64,000 nucleotides of DNA. Origin: Clostridia bacterium. GTDB lineage: Bacteria > Bacillota > Clostridia > Lachnospirales > Lachnospiraceae. The position numbers were made by a program, and so were the translations under genes. Under the pieces are notes generated by a model. It had not been told where the DNA came from and searched no databases. It worked only from the letters and a program-made list of their open reading frames with translations. The DNA lies in NCBI GenBank assembly GCA_003249225.1, contig QKJQ01000031.1, positions 1 to 64,000 of the forward strand, written 5' to 3'. Shown here piece by piece: positions 10,146-19,231 of the stretch. Every line of letters begins with the position of its first letter. Position 1 is the first letter of the stretch.

Positions 10146-11231
10146 ATGAATCCGCCTTTTGAAGATTATTACAAGATACTTCAGGTTCATGTTCTGGCAG
10201 AGCCTGAGATAATAAAAAGTGCATATCTGAAACTATCCAAAAAGTATCATCCGGATGGAAGCCATGGTTCTGGAGACGATGAGAAAATGAAATCACTGAA
10301 CCGGGCCTATGCCGTATTAAGTGAACCAAAGGCTCGAAACGAATATACGATTCAATGGTTAAGGGAAGCAGAAAACTCGGTTGACTATGAACAGGCTGCC
10401 TTTTCTGAGGAAGCTTCCATCCCCATGGAACCGGTCCGAAGTATTATGCTGCAGTATCTTACTGCTCTTTCGGAAAAAGAATATATAGCGGCTTATGACT
10501 GTTTGTCTTATGCAGACAAGCAGAACATCCCCCTCAATGATTTCACACGGTGGCAGATGCTTGTTGGTGAAGTCTTTGAACTGCTTTCTTTCTCCTGTGA
10601 AGTACATAGCATACATAAAAATGTTTCCATTCAGAATATGGAATTTTCGACCTGCGTCAGCATGCACTGTAAGGTCAAAGAGGAAAACTATCTGATGGAC
10701 CGTATCGAAGAGGATGATTTCTATAAGTACCTGCTTTTCGAGAACAATACATGGAAAGTATATCTTGGCTATACCAGTTTAGGCGGAATTATCGATAAGT
10801 TCTCCGCACTTGCCCAGTTGATCCGGCAAAAGGAGGATAAAACATATTTATCAAAGTTTATTTTTATGGAACGAAAAGAATTCCTTGAAATGGCGCAACG
10901 TGAACAGATGCGATTTAATCGTTACGGAACCGTATTTAGCATGATGATCTGCGAGATACTGCCCGAATATATGGAACTTTTTGAAGATATACTAAGCCGC
11001 CAGCTTCGTAAACTTGACATCGCCTGCCGCTGGAGCCATACAGCACAGATTCTGCTGCTCCCGCATACAAACCTTACAGAAAGCAATATCGTTGCCAGAA
11101 AGATTTCGAAAGCCGCCGGCAGTAAATCCTTACCCAAGCTCACAATTTCCTGCCGTGTACTGCAGCAGCAGTATCCAACCCTTGACGATCTTATTAACAG
11201 ACTGCTTAAGATACGTTCCTGTGATCTGTAG
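10146..11231 (+). CDS. J-domain protein with degenerate GGDEF-like C-terminus
   Basis: A 361-aa protein. Residues 5-70 form a J domain (YYKILQV, then the HPD tripeptide in YHPDGS, then LNRAYAVLSEPKARNEY), which in the DnaJ family stimulates Hsp70. A middle region of about 150 residues is not recognised. The C-terminal 120 residues resemble a GGDEF domain in layout (EFLEMAQREQMRFNRYG, then LRKLDIACRW, then ILLLPHTNL and a VARKI helix), but the signature loop reads SHTAQ, so cyclase activity is not expected. It lies 13 bp after the receiver gene and before a GGDEF-EAL protein. The J-domain call is firm; the GGDEF-like call is an inference from pattern. Confidence 0.8.
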   Translation: MNPPFEDYYKILQVHVLAEPEIIKSAYLKLSKKYHPDGSHGSGDDEKMKSLNRAYAVLSEPKARNEYTIQWLREAENSVDYEQAAFSEEASIPMEPVRSIMLQYLTALSEKEYIAAYDCLSYADKQNIPLNDFTRWQMLVGEVFELLSFSCEVHSIHKNVSIQNMEFSTCVSMHCKVKEENYLMDRIEEDDFYKYLLFENNTWKVYLGYTSLGGIIDKFSALAQLIRQKEDKTYLSKFIFMERKEFLEMAQREQMRFNRYGTVFSMMICEILPEYMELFEDILSRQLRKLDIACRWSHTAQILLLPHTNLTESNIVARKISKAAGSKSLPKLTISCRVLQQQYPTLDDLINRLLKIRSCDL

Positions 11232-11278
11232 CTCTGTTATGGAAGGAGTGTGGAATTATTTACGATATAACATCCCGC

Positions 11279-12742
11279 TTGTTACGTAATCCGGCAGTAT
11301 TCGCCGTTGCCTTTCTTTTCCTTTTGAATGTGTTTTTTTTATGCCTGCTTGCTTTCCGCTATCTGCAAAGAAAGCGCAGCGAGGCTGAAGCTGGACTGCA
11401 TGAAATAACTCATATATGGAATCGTGCACACTTTTTTACAGAAGCAGAACGTATGCTTAAAAACACAAAAAAAACGTATGCTGTTCTTCACCTTGATATC
11501 TCCGAATTCCACCGGCTGAATGAAATCTACGGCTATCATACCGCAGACCAGATATTGCGTCTCTTTGGCAATATTCTAAAGTCTGGCTTATGCAAAGGAA
11601 ATGGAGTCTGCTGTACGTTATGGGCAGATCGTCACGCGGCCCTGCTAGAGTACAGAACAAAAGAACAGCTGGAAAAAGCATATTTTTCTTTTTGTAACCA
11701 GTTTTCGTCACGAATAAAGAAAATTTGTGATACTCCTGTCATTATTAAATCAGGTGTCTGCATAAGTACCTTTTGTCAGGAGACGCATACTGACATACGT
11801 GAGCTTCTCCACTTTGCAGAGGAGGCCTCACTTATGCTGTCATCGCCGTCAGAAAACAGCCTGTCCTGGTATACGACCAGACTGGTCAAATCCCAGCAAA
11901 AAAAGGCTGAGTTTGAAAAAGAACTTGCTCAGGCTTTTCATACCAATCGTTTTCACAGCTTTTATCAGCCAAAATATGACCTTTATACAGGAGAAATACT
12001 CGGTGCAGAAGCCTTAATTCGCTGGATTCACGACGAACACGGCATCATTATGCCGCTTCGTTTCCTGCCGGATCTTGAAAAGAGCGGCGCTATTATCGAT
12101 GTTGATCTTTATGTTTTTGATGAGGTCTGCAGACAGATGTCTCTCTGGATCAAAAATGATATGCTTCTTGTGCCCATCTCCTGTAATTTTTCAAGTCTTC
12201 ATTTTCAAAATCCTATGTTTCCAAGCATGCTGTATGAAATTACCGAAAAATATCAGACACCTGCCGATCTGTTCGAGATTGAAATCAAGGAAAGCACAGC
12301 GGTTTCTCATATGCTTACATTTTTACCAATTGCAGAAAAGCTGAAAGCGTATGGTTTTCGTATCACCATCGATGGATTTGGTTCTGACTACATGTCTCTT
12401 CATCTTTTGCACCAACTTCCGATTGATGTCATCAAACTGGATAAAAGTCTTTTACTTCATACACCGCCGGCTGACCGGGAACGTATAATCATCCACTCCA
12501 TCATTCATCTCGCTCAGAGTCTGAATATATCCGTAATCTGCGAAGGGGTTGAGTCGGAAGCGCAGGTCGAGTATATGAAACTCGCCGGCTGCCGGAAAGC
12601 GCAAGGGTACTATTACGAAGCTCCGCTTCCCGTAAATGAGTTTGAAAAAAGACTGGCCGTAACACATAGTCTTCCTGCAGGTTCACTGCTTCATAAACAT
12701 GCCCCGCTGGGCGCACATAAAATAAGCGTGGAATCCATTTGA
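11279..12742 (+). CDS. Membrane-anchored degenerate GGDEF-EAL protein
   Basis: A 487-aa protein with one N-terminal membrane segment (about 8-28), a degenerate GGDEF domain (about 45-200; the signature position reads ADRHA) and an EAL domain (about 215-460). EAL landmarks present are EALIRW, the Asn in CNFSS, EIEIKES, VIKLDKS, CEGVES and AQGYYY. The usual DDFG motif reads DGFG, losing one metal-binding Asp, so phosphodiesterase activity is doubtful and a c-di-GMP receptor role is possible. The TTG at 11279 has no ribosome binding site close by, whereas GGAAGGAG at 11241-11248 sits six bases before an in-frame ATT at 11255, so the true start may lie there. It is the last gene of the chemotaxis operon. 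Confidence 0.85.
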   Translation: MLRNPAVFAVAFLFLLNVFFLCLLAFRYLQRKRSEAEAGLHEITHIWNRAHFFTEAERMLKNTKKTYAVLHLDISEFHRLNEIYGYHTADQILRLFGNILKSGLCKGNGVCCTLWADRHAALLEYRTKEQLEKAYFSFCNQFSSRIKKICDTPVIIKSGVCISTFCQETHTDIRELLHFAEEASLMLSSPSENSLSWYTTRLVKSQQKKAEFEKELAQAFHTNRFHSFYQPKYDLYTGEILGAEALIRWIHDEHGIIMPLRFLPDLEKSGAIIDVDLYVFDEVCRQMSLWIKNDMLLVPISCNFSSLHFQNPMFPSMLYEITEKYQTPADLFEIEIKESTAVSHMLTFLPIAEKLKAYGFRITIDGFGSDYMSLHLLHQLPIDVIKLDKSLLLHTPPADRERIIIHSIIHLAQSLNISVICEGVESEAQVEYMKLAGCRKAQGYYYEAPLPVNEFEKRLAVTHSLPAGSLLHKHAPLGAHKISVESI

Positions 12743-12755
12743 TTCCACGCTTATT
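12721..12755 (+). terminator. Hairpin ending the chemotaxis operon
   Basis: A 15-bp perfect inverted repeat (AATAAGCGTGGAATC and its complement) with a 5-nt loop spans the stop codon of the EAL gene. The following bases are T-rich but interrupted (CTTATTCTT). It also lies between convergent genes and may serve both. Confidence 0.65.
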
Positions 12756-12807
12756 CTTATTCTGCTCATTGAACAGTCTGTGCTTTCTTTTTGCCGTTAG
12801 CTTTAAA

Positions 12808-13734
12808 TCAAAATACCCAGATTCCAAGCATCGCGATAAATGGGATCGTTAGGATCGACAGCACCGTCGAAATCGAAATGATCTGTGATGCATAGACCGG
12901 ATCGAGTTTATAACGGATTGCAAACAAGGAACCCACCGTTGCTGCCGGAGCGGCTGCCGGAAGCAGGATCGCCGTTGCCGTAAACTCATCCACATGAAGT
13001 AACTTCAGCACCAGTACAACGACCAGCGGTACTGCAATCAGTCGCAGCGCAGAAACAATATATACTTTGCCGTTTTTCAATGCTTTGAACAGATCGTTCT
13101 TTGCCAGGAACGTTCCGATTACGAGCATGGCAATTGGTGTATTCACATCGGCTATGCTGGCTACAGCTGTTCCGATAACGCCCGGAAGTCTGATCTGGAA
13201 AAAGAATAAGAGCAAACCAGCCGCCATACCAAGTACTCCGGGATTTAAGACTGCCTTTTTTGAAAGCAGTATTTTTTTATCTCCCGTGTAAAGGTAGACA
13301 CCATGCGTCCAGTAAAGAATATTAAATACTGCAAGGTAAGCTGAACCAATGAATACGCCTTCACTTCCAAGTGCTGCATTCAGCAGCGGAATCCCCATGA
13401 ATCCACAGTTCGAATAAATCATTGCAAACTTCTGGATCTTTGCATTTCCAGGATTCTTCTCTTTTCGGAACACAAGCTCCGCTCCCACTATGGCCATGGC
13501 ATGAATCAGCAGCGATACCCCGGCGGCAATTAAGAATTGCTTTACCAATGCCATCTCAAAGTCTCTCTGATAAGCATCGATCAGAATACATGGTGTAACA
13601 ACCATTAAAAGCAGTGTTGACAGATTTTTTACGCCTTCATCGGTAAGAAGTGCTTTTTTATAACAAAAATACCCTACAATTATTAATAGCAGCATAATCA
13701 CGACCTGATAAGCTACCGTCAGTCCAAGTCCCAA
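12808..13734 (-). CDS. AEC family transporter (auxin efflux carrier type)
   Basis: A 308-aa integral membrane protein with about ten hydrophobic segments in two halves, typical of the AEC/MdcF-like permease family. Landmarks are the N-terminal VGYFCYKKALLTDEG, the central IYSNCGFMGIPLLNA (the conserved N-x-G-F-x-G-x-P motif) and ILLPAAAPAA near the end. Family members export or import organic acids such as malate or malonate; the substrate cannot be read here. It lies 52 bp downstream of the transglutaminase-like lipoprotein gene on the same strand and may share its transcript. Confidence 0.88.
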   Translation of the reverse strand: MGLGLTVAYQVVIMLLLIIVGYFCYKKALLTDEGVKNLSTLLLMVVTPCILIDAYQRDFEMALVKQFLIAAGVSLLIHAMAIVGAELVFRKEKNPGNAKIQKFAMIYSNCGFMGIPLLNAALGSEGVFIGSAYLAVFNILYWTHGVYLYTGDKKILLSKKAVLNPGVLGMAAGLLLFFFQIRLPGVIGTAVASIADVNTPIAMLVIGTFLAKNDLFKALKNGKVYIVSALRLIAVPLVVVLVLKLLHVDEFTATAILLPAAAPAATVGSLFAIRYKLDPVYASQIISISTVLSILTIPFIAMLGIWVF

Positions 13735-13786
13735 ATGAAATCCTCCTGATTCTATTCTTTACAGTATCTCTAACTTATAACATGCG

Positions 13787-15124
13787 TTATTCCTGAACAA
13801 CATCAACGCCGTAATCTTCCGGATCCATTCGGAAATAATAACCGTTCTCAGTTCTGTTCGTCCATTCTATTCTCTGTGCTTCCGTAAACATAAAAGTCTT
13901 ACCGTCAAAGCTGCAGCCTCTGTGCCAGCAGGAATCGTAGTAATACCAGCCATCTCCGACGTTAATGATCAGCCAGTAATGGTTCGTTTCGCCCGGCTGG
14001 CTATCCCTGTGCACCATGATATTCGGAATACCGATTTTATTCATCATGACCTGAGAAATGTATGCATAAGAGTAACAATCACCGCTGCCCTCCACAATAC
14101 CCTTATAAATTGTCTGAAGGTCATCTGCTTTAAAAGATACACCGATGTAAGCAATATGTTCATACGTATATTTATAAATTGCATACGCTTGTTCATATTG
14201 GGTCATATCATCTGTCAGAATCTGATCAAGCACATTGTCGACCAAAGTATCCATCTCATCGGAATCATATTCAGATTCCACAAAGGTGAACACAGCTTCC
14301 TGTGTCGCAGTATTTCCTGCAGAATCCGTAGCACTGTATGTGACTGTATAGCTTCCTGTCGCCCGTATGTTAACAAGGCAGCTGTCCACCACGATCTCAA
14401 CCGGTCCATCAAAATCATCAATGGCGGTAACGCCGTCTTTGTAGGAAACTGCTTTTCCGACGGTCACGGTCCTGTCATAGATACCGCTTAAAACAGGGGC
14501 TGTCGTATCCAAACCAAAATGCAGGGATGCTTTCTTTGTCGTTGTATTACCACCAAGATCGGTAAAGGTCAGAATGACAGTCTGTACTTCTTCGGATGCA
14601 AGGTCCGGGGCTGTCATAAACGCTGCCGTAACCGTTGTTGCATCTGTCATTGACTCTACAAAATCCTCCGGAAGAATATCGGAACCCGGTTCAGCTACAA
14701 GATCCTTAACTTCCACGACCGGTGCTATTGTGTCCACCGCCTGTAAGTTTGCCGTAATTTTTGTTCCGTCTGCTGTCAATTCTACCGAGTACTCACCCGG
14801 TTCTGTGAATGTGTATTCCTGTGCATACTCCACCTCGGAATAGCTGTTTTCTGCTACAAATGCTTTCGCATCCGGCAGTTCTGTTCCTATTTCGTACGTC
14901 TGTTCAATCGTCTCAATGTCTGTTGTGGCTGCACTTTCTGTCGGTGTTACCGTCACTTCCTCTATTACGTTACTATTGGTCGCATCTTTTGATTGTGCCG
15001 TTGAACCACAAGCGGTCAACGCGGCGGTCATGATACAAAGCATTGCAATTCCTGCTACTTTTGTCATTTTATTTTTATGTTTTGTCTGCAAATGCATTCT
15101 TATCTGTCTGCCTGGATCTCTCAT
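13787..15124 (-). CDS. Transglutaminase-like lipoprotein with Ig-like domains
   Basis: A 445-aa exported protein. A lipobox (LTAC, Cys39 with the chosen start) predicts anchoring to the outer face of the membrane. The middle holds about three beta-sandwich repeats of the DUF5011/bacterial Ig type (AVDTIAPVVEVKDL, TTAPVLSGIYDRTVTVG, ATDSAGNTAT). The C-terminal 130 residues form a transglutaminase-like cysteine protease fold with Cys in GSGDCYSYA, His in TNHYWL and Asp in YYYDSCW. ATG 15124 has AGGAGGAAGAG just upstream. A start at the internal MTKVAGIAM would give a more usual signal length, so the start is uncertain. The role is probably cell-surface protein or peptidoglycan processing. Confidence 0.85.
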   Translation of the reverse strand: MRDPGRQIRMHLQTKHKNKMTKVAGIAMLCIMTAALTACGSTAQSKDATNSNVIEEVTVTPTESAATTDIETIEQTYEIGTELPDAKAFVAENSYSEVEYAQEYTFTEPGEYSVELTADGTKITANLQAVDTIAPVVEVKDLVAEPGSDILPEDFVESMTDATTVTAAFMTAPDLASEEVQTVILTFTDLGGNTTTKKASLHFGLDTTAPVLSGIYDRTVTVGKAVSYKDGVTAIDDFDGPVEIVVDSCLVNIRATGSYTVTYSATDSAGNTATQEAVFTFVESEYDSDEMDTLVDNVLDQILTDDMTQYEQAYAIYKYTYEHIAYIGVSFKADDLQTIYKGIVEGSGDCYSYAYISQVMMNKIGIPNIMVHRDSQPGETNHYWLIINVGDGWYYYDSCWHRGCSFDGKTFMFTEAQRIEWTNRTENGYYFRMDPEDYGVDVVQE

Positions 15125-15255
15125 AACTCTTCCTCCTGCATATAGATCTATGACACTCTGTTTTGTCATTCCTGTCATTATAACAGAAAGAAAGAAAAGA
15201 TGCTAGTATCTCCTTCCTACTTAACGAGCTGTTTTATTCTTCCTTCTGCTGTAGT

Positions 15256-15291
15256 AAAAAGAGACAGCTCCATCATGAGCTGCCTCTTTTT
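15256..15291 (-). terminator. Intrinsic terminator after oleate hydratase
   Basis: A 15-bp stem with one mismatch (AAAAAGAG.CAGCTC against GAGCTG.CTCTTTTT) and a 6-nt loop. Because the stem ends are A/T runs, it has a T-tract in both directions. It lies 22 bp after the end of the minus-strand oleate hydratase gene. Confidence 0.85.
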
Positions 15292-15312
15292 CTGCCTGAT
15301 CCGGTATGTTGC

Positions 15313-17088
15313 TTAGATCACATGGTATTCTTTTAATAGTTTTTCAATATCTGTCCCGGCAATTTTCTTCATGACTTTATTTACCGCAATCTTTTCCTTC
15401 AGACCTAATTTCATGTCGGTGATATTTTTACCGTCACGAAGTTCAATCGTGGCATGTAAGAGATCTCGCACATCATATACGCTTCCCCATACTTCCGGTA
15501 CTCCACGGTCTATGTCAAGCAGGGTATAGACAGCTTCCATACCGGTACGGATGGAATACTCCGTTGTAAAGATGGTGTCTCTTTCGGTCTCTGCGAACTG
15601 TCCGAGGAAGGCTGCATTAACACACCCTTTGGGAACCACGAGCGGTCTGTCACCTGTTTTTCTTGGCATAAAGAAAGCAGTAATGAAAGGCATCATGACC
15701 GGAACCGTATTAACACTGTTTGTAGCAAGATCTTCGATCTGATCCGTGGGAACCCCGATATGATACAACCACTCCATACAGATCTCTTTGCCCGTACAGT
15801 CTCTCATTGGCTTTTTCACATAATCACCCTTCTTGTCACTGAATAATCCGTAGACCCAGCCGACCAGCTGATCCTTTGGCTGACTTCTGAATTGTGGCTG
15901 ACGGTTAAAAGTCCAGCTCATGAGCCAGTTCGAATCTTCGACGGTCACAATACCACCGGTCACGACTTTTCCCGAATACGGATCACGCTTACAGATGTTT
16001 TTTATGTAAGGAACAACTTTATCATCAAGCAGTGTAACAGTCGCTGACATCCAGTTCGTCTGTTCCGGATCATAGCAGAATTTGTCCGGATGTCCAAAAT
16101 CTTCACTCTGGGCTGCAATCTTACGCCACATATCCCAGCCGCCGCCTGCTTTGATCTCTTTGTTAAAGGGTGCCGCCTTATCCTGCGCTCCCATACTGGA
16201 ATTTTCTACACAGCCACCGTTGGTAATAAAGACAAGATCATTTTCCGTCAGATCGATCGTCTCTTCATTTCCTTCCCGGATAACGCTGATTTCTTTTGCT
16301 ACCTTTTTGTCTTTTGTCACATCAAACGTGACATTCACGACTTTTGTATTGTAATGGAAGGCCACATGATGTTCCTCGAGATACTTGATCATCGGCAGGA
16401 TCATGGATTCATACTGGTTGTATTTTGTAAAGCGAAGGGCTTTAAAATCAGGCAGTCCACCGACATGGTGAATAAAACGTTTGATATAAAGCTTCATTTC
16501 AAGAGCGCTGTGCCAGTTTTCAAAGGCGAACATCGTTCTCCAATACATCCAGAAATTCGAGTTCAGGACCTCGTCGTCAAAAAAGTCCGTAATCTTTTTA
16601 TCATACAATACCTCATCCGGCGTAAAGAAAAGCTTCATGATCTGCTGGGACCCTTTTTCTGACAGACCGAACTTGCCGTCCGTATGAGCATCCTGTCCCT
16701 GTTTAACCGTAGAACGCATCAGAGAATAGTTTGGGTCTTCTTTGTTCAGCCAGTAGTATTCATCCAGAACACTTGCCCCCTCGGTTTCGATGGATGGGAT
16801 GGAACGGAACAGATCCCACATGCATTCAAAATGGTTATCCATCTCTCTTCCGCCTCGCATAACATAGCCAACGGACTCATATTCGTATCCGTCACAGGCT
16901 CCGCCCGGTATCGGGTCTTTTTCCAGGATATGAACATGCTCTCCCTTCATCTGACCATCCCGGATCAGAAAGCAGGCTGCGGCAAGCGCTCCCAGACCGG
17001 AGCCGATTATATAGGCTGATTTTCTTTCTACACCCTCCGGTTTTTTCGGACGGGCAAATGCTTCATAATTTCCGCTTGAGTAATACAT
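15313..17088 (-). CDS. ohyA: Oleate hydratase (MCRA family)
   Basis: A 591-aa FAD-dependent fatty acid hydratase of the myosin-cross-reactive-antigen family. It adds water to the cis-9 double bond of oleate or linoleate to give 10-hydroxy acids, a common detoxification of unsaturated fatty acids in gut Gram-positives. The dinucleotide-binding motif is AYIIGSGLGALAAACFLI near residue 27, followed by the family signature ILEKDPIPGGACDG and MRGGREMDNHFECMWDLF. Length fits the family. The ATG at 17088 has AGGAAAGGTG upstream; ten more codons are open but lack a site. It is transcribed separately from, but next to, a TetR regulator that ends in its own terminator. Confidence 0.95.
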   Translation of the reverse strand: MYYSSGNYEAFARPKKPEGVERKSAYIIGSGLGALAAACFLIRDGQMKGEHVHILEKDPIPGGACDGYEYESVGYVMRGGREMDNHFECMWDLFRSIPSIETEGASVLDEYYWLNKEDPNYSLMRSTVKQGQDAHTDGKFGLSEKGSQQIMKLFFTPDEVLYDKKITDFFDDEVLNSNFWMYWRTMFAFENWHSALEMKLYIKRFIHHVGGLPDFKALRFTKYNQYESMILPMIKYLEEHHVAFHYNTKVVNVTFDVTKDKKVAKEISVIREGNEETIDLTENDLVFITNGGCVENSSMGAQDKAAPFNKEIKAGGGWDMWRKIAAQSEDFGHPDKFCYDPEQTNWMSATVTLLDDKVVPYIKNICKRDPYSGKVVTGGIVTVEDSNWLMSWTFNRQPQFRSQPKDQLVGWVYGLFSDKKGDYVKKPMRDCTGKEICMEWLYHIGVPTDQIEDLATNSVNTVPVMMPFITAFFMPRKTGDRPLVVPKGCVNAAFLGQFAETERDTIFTTEYSIRTGMEAVYTLLDIDRGVPEVWGSVYDVRDLLHATIELRDGKNITDMKLGLKEKIAVNKVMKKIAGTDIEKLLKEYHVI

Positions 17089-17207
17089 ACGATCACCTTT
17101 CCTGTGCCAAATCTGCACACTTCCTCAGTTTTGTTTTTCGTTTCTTTCTTTTTTGAAAAGCGTAAGCACAGTATAAAATTTTTCTGGTTTTTTACCATAA
17201 ACAAAAA

Positions 17208-17240
17208 ACCCGTCATGACAAAACTTTTATCATAACGGGT
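17208..17240 (-). terminator. Intrinsic terminator after the TetR gene
   Basis: On the minus strand ACCCGT, a T..ATGA arm and its complement close a stem that is followed by TTTTTTG. It separates the TetR transcript from oleate hydratase downstream. Confidence 0.75.
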
Positions 17241-17252
17241 CGATTGATTAAA

Positions 17253-17807
17253 TTATCTTTTGTAAGTATCTAATGCTTTTTCAATGTCGCCATGAATTAA
17301 TATGGCAATCCGGTCTATGATTTTCACCGGCTCCTCTTTCATACCTTTTCTTATCCAGTCCAGCATAATTCCCACAAAGGCAAACTTGTAAAAATCTGCA
17401 ATAAAGTTCTTGTCTGATTCACTGACATTCATTCCCGCTGCCTTTTCCTCCACAACACCGATCAGCAGGTCATAGGTCAGCTTATACAGATAGGTCTCAA
17501 CATGTTCTCTGCTGACCGTATGATATACATTCGTAATAAAGGGTTTATTATCAAGAACTGCCTGAAAGATCTGAAGGAAACCCTGCTGCCAGGTATCATA
17601 AGTCTTTTTTCCTTCCAGTGCTTTCGCTGCATCTTCAATGCAGGACCATTCCACCAGATCATAAATATCCTTAAAATGATAATAGAACGTCATACGGTTA
17701 ACACCGCAGTCTTCTGTTATATCTGCAATCGTAATTTTATCAAATGACTTTTGCAGCAATAAATTTTTCAGCGAAGCTTCCAGTGCCCGCTTCGTCGTCT
17801 GTGACAT
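17253..17807 (-). CDS. TetR/AcrR family transcriptional regulator
   Basis: A 184-aa protein with an N-terminal TetR helix-turn-helix (KSFDKITIADITEDCGVNRMTFYYHFKD split over residues 19-46) and an all-helical ligand-binding C-terminal half of the type found in DhaS-like clostridial regulators. It sits between a serine hydrolase gene and oleate hydratase, all on the minus strand. By position it may sense fatty acids or another lipid and control ohyA, but no clear palindromic operator was found in the ohyA upstream region. Translation starts at ATG 17807. Confidence 0.9.
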   Translation of the reverse strand: MSQTTKRALEASLKNLLLQKSFDKITIADITEDCGVNRMTFYYHFKDIYDLVEWSCIEDAAKALEGKKTYDTWQQGFLQIFQAVLDNKPFITNVYHTVSREHVETYLYKLTYDLLIGVVEEKAAGMNVSESDKNFIADFYKFAFVGIMLDWIRKGMKEEPVKIIDRIAILIHGDIEKALDTYKR

Positions 17808-17873
17808 AGCATCCTCTTTTCTGTCCGGTGTTTACTTTTCGGCACATTTTGCAGTCTTTTCCGGTTCCGCTTC

Positions 17874-19049
17874 CTATTCCTCAACGTATGAAAAGATCAC
17901 ATTCCTGAGTCTGCGTACCACATGGGTTGTTCCGGCGTCTCTCTTTTGAACCATGGCAAGAATCGTAATCTTTTCCTTTGGTGCATTGCAAAAGTAAGCT
18001 CCGAGCCATCCATCCCAGCCATATTCACCCTTTCCGCCAAGTCCTACTGCCAGCCCGGGCTTTTGAAGAATACGCATAAGATTACCATAGTTATATCCGC
18101 ACAGGGAGTCCCATCCCTTCCAGAGAACGTCTCTCTGCCAGGTGGTCAGCTGTCCTGATGTAAAGTATTCGATTGTCTGCGGCTTTAAGATCTGTTTCTT
18201 TCCGGCTTTTCCATTCTGCAGGAGCATGGTGGCGAACTTTTCATAATCATCCAGCGTAGATACAAGGCCTGCACCGCCGGATTCAAATCCTATCTTTTCA
18301 ATTGCCGTCACACCAAGATGACTGGTGTCAAATTCAATCAATCCGTTCTCCGAATCCTGGTATACCTTTGCCAGGCGGGACAACTTTTCTTCCGGAACAT
18401 AAAATGCCGTATCTTTCATACCAAGCGGTTCAAAGAGCTCTTTTTGAAGGAAATCACCGAATTTCATTCCGGATACCACTTCAATCACAGCGCCAAGAAT
18501 ATCTGCGGAGGTTCCATATTCAAAAGCTTCACCCGGGTGGAAATCAAGTCCGCACCTACCAAGCCGGTTCGCCAGTTCAACAGTTCCGAATCCGCCCTGA
18601 TCCGGTATCTTTTCGATCGCTTCATCAAAAAGCTTTGCTACCTTTCTCCCTGCCTCACTCCCCTCGTGTCCATAGGGCAGTCCGGAAGTCATGGAAAGCA
18701 GGTCCCGAATCGTTACCGGACGTTTTACCGATTCTTCCTTCTCTGATTTATATACGATCTGGTCTTTAAATCCTGTTAAATAGAGTTCTACCGGATCTGC
18801 AAGGTCCAGCAGCCCTCTTTCCATTAAGAGCATTGCCGCAGCACCTGTTACCGGTTTTGACATGGAATACAAACGGCATATGGTATCTCTGCTCATGGGT
18901 TTCCTTTTTGCAGCATCCGCAAAACCAGCCTCACAATATGCTTCTTCCCTGCCCTCTTTTAAAACCAACAGGTTAATTCCTGCAACTTCCTGTTTTTCAA
19001 CCGCAAGATCCATAACTTCCTGCAGTTTCTGTGTAAATCCCTGTTTCAT
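17874..19049 (-). CDS. Serine hydrolase, beta-lactamase/esterase family
   Basis: A 391-aa protein of the class C beta-lactamase-like esterase family (EstB/PBP4*-like). The nucleophile motif S-x-x-K is SMSK near residue 61, the Tyr motif is FEYGTS, and a late WDGW-LG segment stands where the third motif lies. There is no signal peptide, so it is likely a cytoplasmic esterase or peptidase rather than an antibiotic-resistance enzyme. The ATG at 19049 has AAAGGAAGG upstream; 35 further open codons are basic and unlike the family, so I exclude them. The TetR gene follows after 66 bp. Confidence 0.85.
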   Translation of the reverse strand: MKQGFTQKLQEVMDLAVEKQEVAGINLLVLKEGREEAYCEAGFADAAKRKPMSRDTICRLYSMSKPVTGAAAMLLMERGLLDLADPVELYLTGFKDQIVYKSEKEESVKRPVTIRDLLSMTSGLPYGHEGSEAGRKVAKLFDEAIEKIPDQGGFGTVELANRLGRCGLDFHPGEAFEYGTSADILGAVIEVVSGMKFGDFLQKELFEPLGMKDTAFYVPEEKLSRLAKVYQDSENGLIEFDTSHLGVTAIEKIGFESGGAGLVSTLDDYEKFATMLLQNGKAGKKQILKPQTIEYFTSGQLTTWQRDVLWKGWDSLCGYNYGNLMRILQKPGLAVGLGGKGEYGWDGWLGAYFCNAPKEKITILAMVQKRDAGTTHVVRRLRNVIFSYVEE

Positions 19050-19231
19050 TCTGCTGCCTTCCTTTCTGTTCCTTCTTCTGGTTATAAAATGTCTTACCAG
19101 ACTCCAGCGTCCGTTTCGTCTGCTGCTTCTGACCATCCTTCTTTTCCATGGCATGGTTGAACTTTTGCAACGCGGCCCATTTTCATTTCATTATAAATGT
19201 AACAGATTCGAAGATAACAGACAAGAATACT

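Noticed and set aside
17874..19049. Antibiotic-resistance beta-lactamase
   Set aside because: The motifs fit the esterase branch and there is no signal peptide, so a resistance role is not supported.
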